Origin: an uncultured Chloroflexota bacterium
GTDB lineage: Bacteria > Chloroflexota > Dehalococcoidia > UBA3495
Direction: 5' to 3'
Length of the DNA: 11,494 nt
Assembly: GCA_913020235.1 (NCBI GenBank)
Contig: CAJWBT010000040.1
Span: 1-11,494 of the forward strand
A program made the translations under genes and the position numbers. The notes under the pieces are model-generated. The model was not told the DNA's origin. It was given only the letters and a program-made list of their open reading frames with translations, and made no database searches. This document shows, piece after piece, positions 7,033-11,494 of the stretch. Every line of letters starts with the position of its first letter. Position 1 is the stretch's first letter.

Positions 7033-7381
7033 GATGGGGCGAAATAGGGGCTGCGGCGGATGATGATCCCCTCTGTTCCACTCTACTAAAGCCGAGCGGG
7101 CTCCGGTACTGGAGCACCCTCCGGCCCTCTGAGGCTACCCTGCCAGCCTGCGGGATAGTCAATCGATCCAGGCTATCGGCACATGCGGGTAAGACCGCCT
7201 TCTTAACGTTGAAGGTAATTGCGTTGACGTTTGCTCCCCTGAAGCGGGGCCACTCGCGGCGCCGAGGGAGCAAACCCGCATCGACCGGATTGACGATGAC
7301 ACTTTGTTTCTCGAGGAAACAGTGACTCTATCGACGCCAATACTGGACCGAGGACCCGCGAGTTTGCAGTGGGAGTTGGCG
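7033..7381 (+). promoter_or_regulatory. Long hairpin-rich rsmH leader, or unrecognised small RNA
   Basis: About 350 nt lie between the predicted start of transcription and rsmH, with no credible ORF. Direct inspection shows several stems: AGGGG/CCCCT (7046-7050 with 7068-7072), GCTCC/GGAGC with a 6-nt loop (7100-7115), GATAG/CTATC (7154-7158 with 7173-7177), CCTTC/GAAGG with an 8-nt loop (7198-7215), a perfect 10-bp stem GTTTGCTCCC/GGGAGCAAAC (7229-7238 with 7266-7275), and a stem built on TGTTTC/GAAACA (7298-7326). I compared it mentally with RNase P RNA, tmRNA, SRP RNA, T-box and the common riboswitches and found none of their hallmarks. No T-run follows any stem, so a simple attenuator is not evident. 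mraZ, which often precedes rsmH, is absent. Confidence 0.4.
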
Positions 7382-8338
7382 ATGGACATTATCGCCCCGG
7401 ACTCGGGCGACAACAGCCCCGCGTTTCACCGGCCGGTCCTGTTGGCGGAGACGGTGGAGCAACTGGCAGTCCGGCCAGGTGGCGTTTACCTGGATGCCAC
7501 GTTTGGTGAAGGCGGGCATGCCGAGGCGATCCTCGATGCTTCGGCGCCTTCAGGCTCGGTGTTGGGAATCGACCTGGACCCTCGGTCATTGGCCGGCGGC
7601 GCCGAGCGCCTTGAGGGCTACGGCCGGCGGTTGATTTCCGTCCAAGGGAACTATGCCGACATGGTGGCCCTGGCACAGGCGAAGGGCGTTACCCGAGTCG
7701 ACGGCGTGTTGCTGGACCTGGGATTCTCTTCGCGTCAGATCCAGGAGCCCGGTTATGGGCTCAGCTTCCGCACCGATGAGCCTTTGGACATGCGCTACGA
7801 TCCGGCCGGGCCGTTGACGGCGGACCGCATCGTTAACACTTATCCCGAAAAAGAACTCGCCCGGCTGATCTTCCAGTACGGGGAGGAGCCCAGGTCCAGG
7901 GCGATCGCCAGGGACATCGTCCGCGGCCGGCCGATCAGGTCCACCTTGCACCTGGCCGGCCTGGTGGCCCGCACCGTGGGTCAGCGGCGAGGGCGCCGGG
8001 TTCATCCAGCCACCCGCACCTTTCAGGCGTTGCGCATGGCCGTGAACGGAGAGTTGGACAACCTGGAGGGAGGCCTGATGGCGGCCGTCCAGCTGTTGGC
8101 CCCCGCGGGGAGGCTGGTGGTCATCAGCTATCACAGCCTCGAAGACAGGGCGGTCAAGGGCGTTCTGGCCCGGGAATCTGCTAGCTGCACCTGCCCGCCG
8201 GAGCTGCCCATCTGCGCCTGTGGAAGCCAACCGGTGATGCGAATCGTCAACCGGAAGGTTATCAGGCCGTCCTTCGCAGAGGTGCAGTCGAACCCACGCA
8301 GCCGGAGCGCAAAAATGCGGGTGGCTCAACGGATTTAG
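7382..8338 (+). CDS. rsmH: 16S rRNA (cytosine(1402)-N4)-methyltransferase RsmH
   Basis: RsmH (MraW) transfers a methyl group from S-adenosylmethionine to N4 of cytosine 1402 in the decoding centre of 16S rRNA. The 318-residue product matches the usual size of about 310. Motifs in order: FHRPVLLAETVEQL (15-28), SAM-binding DATFGEGGHAEAIL (38-51) and GIDLDP (62-67), GVLLDLGFSSRQI (108-120), DMRYD (136-140), FQALRMAVNGELDNL (214-228), RLVVISYHSLEDRAVK (244-259), and the C-terminal RSRSAKMRV (306-314). A Cys cluster (Cys269, 271, 278, 280) precedes the end and is seen in many family members. I chose the ATG at 7382 because GGGAG lies 6 nt upstream; the in-frame TTG at 7304 lies in a hairpin and has no ribosome site. 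It is first in the division cluster, 44 nt before ftsA. Confidence 0.96.
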   Translation: MDIIAPDSGDNSPAFHRPVLLAETVEQLAVRPGGVYLDATFGEGGHAEAILDASAPSGSVLGIDLDPRSLAGGAERLEGYGRRLISVQGNYADMVALAQAKGVTRVDGVLLDLGFSSRQIQEPGYGLSFRTDEPLDMRYDPAGPLTADRIVNTYPEKELARLIFQYGEEPRSRAIARDIVRGRPIRSTLHLAGLVARTVGQRRGRRVHPATRTFQALRMAVNGELDNLEGGLMAAVQLLAPAGRLVVISYHSLEDRAVKGVLARESASCTCPPELPICACGSQPVMRIVNRKVIRPSFAEVQSNPRSRSAKMRVAQRI

Positions 8339-8382
8339 GGGTTCCCACGGGGAAATAAGGCGCATGAAAGGATGGTGGCAAC

Positions 8383-9756
8383 TTGGCTAGGGACACTTTT
8401 TATACAGCCGTTGATATGGGCACCAATAAAGTTGCGTCCATCGTGGCCCGCGTGGGCACCGAGGGCGAGTTGAAGATCCTGGGCACCGGCACCGTGCGTT
8501 CCCAGGGGATGCACAAGGGCCGCATCGAGAGTATCGACGAAGCCCAGGTGGCGGTGCGTACTTCCCTGGAAGAAGCCCAGCGGTACATCGGGCACGGGGT
8601 GGTAGCCGGGGTCTATGTGGGCGTCAGCGGGACCCACATCACCTGTTTGAATACCAAGGACACGGTGGACCACCTGGGCGACGTCGACGACATCAACAAC
8701 CAACTGTTGGACAAGCTGATCCAGTCCTCTTTCCCCCAGGTGGACCGCACTCAAGAGGTTGTGCACATAATCCCCATCGGTTACGACGTGGATGGAATGT
8801 CGGGGGTGCGTAACCCGGTGGGGCTTCACGGAAGGCAAGTCCAGGTAGAGGCTCACGTGGTGTTGGGGGACGCGGCGACGTTGAAGAATACCGTGAAGGC
8901 AGTGGAAGCCAACCGGGTCTCGGTCAAGAGCCTGGTGCTCCAGTCCCTGGCCTCGGCCGAGGCTACCCTCACCGGAGACGAGCGAGAGATGGGAGCGGTG
9001 CTGGCGGATATTGGGGGCGGGACTACTGACGTAATAATCTACCGCCAGGGAAATCCCTGGTACTCGGCTATCATCCCCGTTGGCGGCAACCAACTCACCC
9101 GGGACCTGTCGGTGGCGATGCGCACTCCGTTCTATCTGGCGGAGGAATTGAAGCTCAAGTGGGGCCACGCCATGCCGGAGATGGTGAAGGTGGATGAAGA
9201 GGTGGTGATCCCGAGCTTTGAAGGCCAGCCACGGCGCATCGTCCAACGGCGGGACCTGAGTGAGCCGTTGCAAGCCCGCCTCGCCGAGTTGCTAAAGCAG
9301 ATCCTCCTCAAGGTGCGACAGGCTGGGCTGCGACAGTTTCCGGCGGGGGGATTGGTCCTTACCGGAGGGTGCGCCGAGTTGCCGGGATTCCGGGACCTGG
9401 CCCAGAAGACCTTGGGCGGGCCGGTGCGCATTGGGTATCCTCGCGGCATCGCCGGGCTGCCTACCCAGCTACAGAAGCCGTCCTACTCCGCCGGCGTTGG
9501 GTTGCTCCTTTGGGGCATAAAGCACCAAGGTGAAAAGCGCCCGTACCGCAATGGGGAGCGGACACTCTGGGGAAACAAGCCCCTGATGCGCTGGTTCAAG
9601 CGGAGTCCAAAGAGCAACAAAGCCAAAGTCGAGGTCAAGCAAATAGCAGAGGTCAACCGGCAGGATCCAGCGTTTGGCCGGAGTTTGGCCATCCTTAGCA
9701 AAGCGTTTGGAAAGCCCGCACCGGATACCGGCGGTCCGAGAATGCCGGAAGCCTGA
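8383..9756 (+). CDS. ftsA: Cell division protein FtsA
   Basis: FtsA is an actin-like ATPase that anchors FtsZ to the membrane and recruits later division proteins. The 457-residue product shows the phosphate-1 loop in AVDMGTNKVAS (9-19), the FtsA-specific 1C domain at roughly 85-160 (VYVGVSGTHI onward), phosphate-2 DIGGGTTDV (209-217), and adenosine motif LVLTGGCAELPG (324-335). Absence of substrate-binding-domain insertions and presence of 1C distinguish it from DnaK and MreB. The start is TTG at 8383 with AAGGA 10 nt upstream; an in-frame TGA at 8365 excludes longer forms. The C-terminus is unusual: a possible amphipathic segment KPLMRWFKR (399-407) is followed by about 50 basic residues and a second hydrophobic stretch, SLAILSKAFG (434-443), whereas typical FtsA ends at its membrane-targeting helix. 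A 251-nt spacer separates it from ftsZ. Confidence 0.93.
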   Translation: MARDTFYTAVDMGTNKVASIVARVGTEGELKILGTGTVRSQGMHKGRIESIDEAQVAVRTSLEEAQRYIGHGVVAGVYVGVSGTHITCLNTKDTVDHLGDVDDINNQLLDKLIQSSFPQVDRTQEVVHIIPIGYDVDGMSGVRNPVGLHGRQVQVEAHVVLGDAATLKNTVKAVEANRVSVKSLVLQSLASAEATLTGDEREMGAVLADIGGGTTDVIIYRQGNPWYSAIIPVGGNQLTRDLSVAMRTPFYLAEELKLKWGHAMPEMVKVDEEVVIPSFEGQPRRIVQRRDLSEPLQARLAELLKQILLKVRQAGLRQFPAGGLVLTGGCAELPGFRDLAQKTLGGPVRIGYPRGIAGLPTQLQKPSYSAGVGLLLWGIKHQGEKRPYRNGERTLWGNKPLMRWFKRSPKSNKAKVEVKQIAEVNRQDPAFGRSLAILSKAFGKPAPDTGGPRMPEA

Positions 9757-10007
9757 GTGGTGAAGAAGGGGGGAGGTTTCAATCCAGGCCCCCGCAGCCC
9801 GGATAACCGAGGCGGCAGGGGCACAGAGTAGAGCACTGAGGCGGAAGCTTCAGTCCAGCACTATCGGCAGCGTGTGAGCCAGGGGCCGCCGGCCCGTGGC
9901 GATTCCAGATAGAGGCCGGGATGAAGGGATGGGCCAAGGGTGGCCCGGTATCTGGGGGACAGCGCCGATTCAAATCGCGGCCTATATTGTGACGTGGAGG
10001 GAGAGCA
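9757..10007 (+). promoter_or_regulatory. Structured ftsA-ftsZ spacer (putative ftsZ leader)
   Basis: The 251 nt between the division genes contain no convincing ORF. They hold an 8-bp hairpin with a GGAA (GNRA-type) tetraloop, ACTGAGGC/GCTTCAGT at 9835-9854, including one G-U pair. A GC-rich hairpin at 9878-9900 (GCCA, GGGCC, 3-nt loop, GGCCC, TGGC with one G-G mismatch) follows closely. TATATT at 9983-9988 could be a -10, but no -35 is recognisable. There is no T-run, so these do not look like intrinsic terminators. GGAGGG just before the ftsZ ATG is the ribosome site. Confidence 0.4.
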
Positions 10008-11162
10008 ATGGTTTTGGAAAATTCAGCTTTGTGGGAATCCGGCAACGAGACCGGCGAGGCCTTCAACCTGGTGCCGGAGGTTGGCAATGGCGCGCCGCGA
10101 ATCAAGGTGGTGGGCATCGGTGGTGGCGGTAGCAACGCGGTAAGCAGGATGTACAAGGAAAAACTGCCGGTTGTGGAGTATTTCGCGGTGAATACCGATG
10201 CGCAGCACCTGTTTCGCTGCGACGTGGCCCACCGCTTGTCAATCGGACAGAACCTGACCCGTGGTTTGGGTGCGGGCGCCTCACCCGACCTGGGCCGCCA
10301 GGCGGCCGAGGAAAGCCGGTCGGAGATCGAAAAAGCCCTGGAAGGGTCGGACATGGTGTTCCTGGCTGTGGGAATGGGTGGCGGCACCGGCACCGGCGCT
10401 GCGCCCATCGTGGCCCAGGTCGCCAAAGATTGTGGAGCCTTGACTGTGGCCGTGGTCAGCAGGCCCTTCGGTTTCGAGGCAGCCACCCGGCGCAAGAACG
10501 CCGATGAAGGGATCAACCGTCTCAAGGATCACGTCGATACGTTGATCGTGATTCCCAATGACCGGCTGCTGCAGCTGAACAGTCATGGCGAGCAGACCTT
10601 CACCTGGGAAGATGCCTTGAAGATGGCCGATTCGGTGCTGCAGCAGGCCATTCAGGCCATCGCGGAAGTGGTCACCGTTCCCGGCGAGATCAACGTGGAC
10701 TTTGCCGACGTCAAGACGATCCTCGCCAATGCGGGTCCTGCCTGGCTGGCCATCGGCCGGGGCAAGGGCGAAAACCGGGCCGTCGAAGCCGCCAAGATGG
10801 CGACCAAGAGCCCGCTGCTGGACATCGCCATGGATGGAGCAAAGCGCATCCTGTTCGTGGTCAGCGGCGGACCCACCCTATCGCTACAGGAAGTGCAGGA
10901 CGCCGCCAACGTCATCCAGGAAATGGCCGATCCCGAGGCCAATATCATATTCGGCACCTGCCGCGACTCCAAGCTGGACGAAGAAGTCAAGATCACCATG
11001 GTGGCCGCCGCGTTCCCGCTGCTGCACGAGACGCAGCAGATGCGAGAGGCGGAGCTGGAGCGCCTGTTGCAAGACGTGATTCCGGAGTCGGAGGAGGAGC
11101 TGGACGTTCCAAGCTTCCTGCGCCGCCAGTCCGGATCCAGGGGCCGAGGATTCTTCCGGTAA
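10008..11162 (+). CDS. ftsZ: Cell division protein FtsZ
   Basis: FtsZ is the tubulin-like GTPase whose filaments form the division ring. The 384-residue protein has an approximately 30-residue variable N-terminus, then VVGIGGGGSNAVSRM (34-48), NTDAQ (62-66), LTRGLGAGASPDLGRQAAEE (83-102), the tubulin signature GGGTGTGAAP (124-133), IPNDRLL (182-188), and the T7 synergy loop NVDFAD (229-234). The beta-sheet C-domain contains IDGAKG-like MDGAKRILFVVSGGP (275-289) and ANIIFGT (311-317). The C-terminal peptide LDVPSFLRRQ (365-374), which binds FtsA, is intact. Differences from textbook FtsZ are ASPD for GNPE in the GTP region, PAWLAIGRGKGENR (244-257) for the usual SALMGIG segment, a short linker of about 30 residues, and an Arg/Gly tail. 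The ATG is preceded by GGAGGG with 7-nt spacing. Confidence 0.96.
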   Translation: MVLENSALWESGNETGEAFNLVPEVGNGAPRIKVVGIGGGGSNAVSRMYKEKLPVVEYFAVNTDAQHLFRCDVAHRLSIGQNLTRGLGAGASPDLGRQAAEESRSEIEKALEGSDMVFLAVGMGGGTGTGAAPIVAQVAKDCGALTVAVVSRPFGFEAATRRKNADEGINRLKDHVDTLIVIPNDRLLQLNSHGEQTFTWEDALKMADSVLQQAIQAIAEVVTVPGEINVDFADVKTILANAGPAWLAIGRGKGENRAVEAAKMATKSPLLDIAMDGAKRILFVVSGGPTLSLQEVQDAANVIQEMADPEANIIFGTCRDSKLDEEVKITMVAAAFPLLHETQQMREAELERLLQDVIPESEEELDVPSFLRRQSGSRGRGFFR

Positions 11163-11170
11163 CCGTATTT

Positions 11171-11196
11171 CGCCGCCGGCCGGCCGGCCGGCGGCG
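11171..11196. repeat. Perfect 26-nt GC palindrome after ftsZ
   Basis: CGCCGCCGGCCGG (11171-11183) is followed directly by its exact reverse complement (11184-11196). It contains overlapping GGCCGGCC units and starts 9 nt after the ftsZ stop. A smaller hairpin (CTGC/GCAG and CCCC/GGGG around an AACC loop, 11197-11219) follows at once. It may protect or shape the ftsZ mRNA 3' end; it has no T-run of its own. Confidence 0.8.
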
Positions 11197-11244
11197 CTGC
11201 TCCCCAACCGGGGCGGCAGGTTATCGGACCGGCTCCCAATCCTA

Positions 11245-11301
11245 ATGAGTAATGTTCTCGGAGGCCTAGCAGCACTACTACCCCTAGTTCGGTTTCCCTA
11301 A
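11245..11301 (+). CDS. Leucine-rich mini-ORF, leader-peptide candidate
   Basis: The ATG at 11245 opens an 18-codon frame, MSNVLGGLAALLPLVRFP, closed by TAA. Five of the residues are Leu, four of them encoded by CTA, which is probably rare in a genome of this GC content. It ends 23 nt before a strong intrinsic terminator, the geometry of a leucine-type attenuation leader. Against this, no clear ribosome site precedes the ATG, and a separate strong promoter lies downstream of the terminator. It may simply be chance. Confidence 0.2.
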   Translation: MSNVLGGLAALLPLVRFP

Positions 11302-11324
11302 ATCCAGGCGCCGGGAATCGCCTT

Positions 11325-11360
11325 GAGGCCGTCCTTCTTGCGGAGGACGGCCTCTTTATT
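11325..11360 (+). terminator. Rho-independent terminator
   Basis: An 11-bp perfect stem, GAGGCCGTCCT (11325-11335) with AGGACGGCCTC (11344-11354), encloses the 8-nt loop TCTTGCGG and is followed by TTTATT. It most likely ends the rsmH-ftsA-ftsZ transcript, about 160 nt after ftsZ. Confidence 0.88.
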
Positions 11361-11426
11361 GTGCCCTTTGAGCGGCTATCTCGTGCCTCCGCTTCCGGCT
11401 GTGCCCCCATCGGATTCGGAGGGCTA

Positions 11427-11455
11427 TTGACAATCATTGCTGCGCATTATACAAT
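11427..11455 (+). promoter_or_regulatory. Strong sigma70-type promoter for a gene beyond the window
   Basis: TTGACA (11427-11432), a 17-nt spacer and TACAAT (11450-11455) match the -35/-10 consensus at 11 of 12 positions. Transcription would begin near 11462 and run out of the window. The terminator just upstream isolates it from ftsZ transcription. Confidence 0.8.
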
Positions 11456-11494
11456 TTCGTCTACTACAGGTTGTGGTTTCAGTTAACAATAACA

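Larger units (their letters stand above)
11163..11494. other. Intergenic region downstream of ftsZ
   Basis: These 332 nt hold no standard-length gene. In order they contain the 26-nt palindrome, a small hairpin, an 18-codon leucine-rich mini-ORF (11245-11301), the intrinsic terminator (11325-11360), about 65 nt without recognisable features, and a strong promoter facing out of the window. Coding presumably resumes beyond 11494. Confidence 0.6.

Noticed and set aside
6974..7273. Minus-strand ORF containing LDRLTIPQAGR, reminiscent of MraZ's LTIPAKFR
   Set aside because: Only a short chance likeness. It is on the wrong strand for mraZ, lacks the rest of the domain and runs over the rsmH promoter.
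6981..7325. Plus-strand 114-codon ORF upstream of rsmH
   Set aside because: Its ATG lies upstream of the predicted promoter start, there is no ribosome site, and the product shows no family features. It overlaps the stems of the leader.
8335..9273. 312-codon antisense ORF over ftsA
   Set aside because: His-rich and Val/Leu-rich text typical of the complement of a GC-rich gene; ftsA motifs on the plus strand are unambiguous.
9757..9831. Short GTG ORF (MVKKGGGFNPGPRSP...) right after the ftsA stop
   Set aside because: 24 codons, no ribosome site, low-complexity Gly/Arg content; not similar to FtsQ or any known division peptide.

Overview
The window is GC-rich bacterial chromosome with mostly tightly packed housekeeping genes. 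Several starts are GTG or TTG, and long spurious ORFs lie opposite the real genes, as is usual at this GC content. I see no phage, CRISPR, toxin or defence genes. The set (EF-P, exonuclease VII, trigger factor-ClpP-ClpX, RsmH, FtsA, FtsZ) is generic, so taxonomy is an inference. The very short division cluster rsmH-ftsA-ftsZ, with no mur, mraY, ftsI or ftsW genes between, and the style of the intergenic repeats suggest a Chloroflexota bacterium, perhaps Dehalococcoidia-like. A similarly rearranged cluster in another phylum cannot be excluded.

Layout. (1) 1-3039, plus strand: 3' part of efp (EF-P), xseA and xseB (the two exonuclease VII subunits), then a PurN-like formyltransferase paralogue. 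efp and xseA are only 4 nt apart, so this is probably one operon. (2) 3040-3396: the gap between convergent operons. It holds a 139-bp MITE-like element with 12-bp terminal inverted repeats and a perfect 28-nt palindrome inside. (3) 6759-3397, minus strand: tig-clpP-clpX, the classic folding/proteolysis operon. tig and clpP overlap by 11 nt and clpP-clpX are separated by 35 nt. (4) 6760-7381: a 622-nt divergent promoter region. tig has two candidate promoters; a strong sigma70-type promoter faces rsmH and would give an approximately 350-nt, hairpin-rich leader. (5) 7382-11162, plus strand: rsmH, ftsA and ftsZ, with an unusual 251-nt structured spacer between ftsA and ftsZ. (6) 11163-11494: a perfect 26-nt GC palindrome, a leucine-codon-rich mini-ORF, a textbook intrinsic terminator, and a strong promoter for a gene beyond the window.

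How the genes work together: EF-P and trigger factor act at the ribosome, and RsmH methylates 16S rRNA. ClpXP degrades unfolded or tagged proteins, and FtsZ is a ClpX substrate in some bacteria. FtsA tethers FtsZ to the membrane. Exonuclease VII trims single-stranded DNA. No gene here amounts to a new system. The points most worth following are the unexplained leader RNAs in front of rsmH and ftsZ, the mobile-looking repeat, the glutamine-tipped EF-P loop and the divergent formyltransferase.
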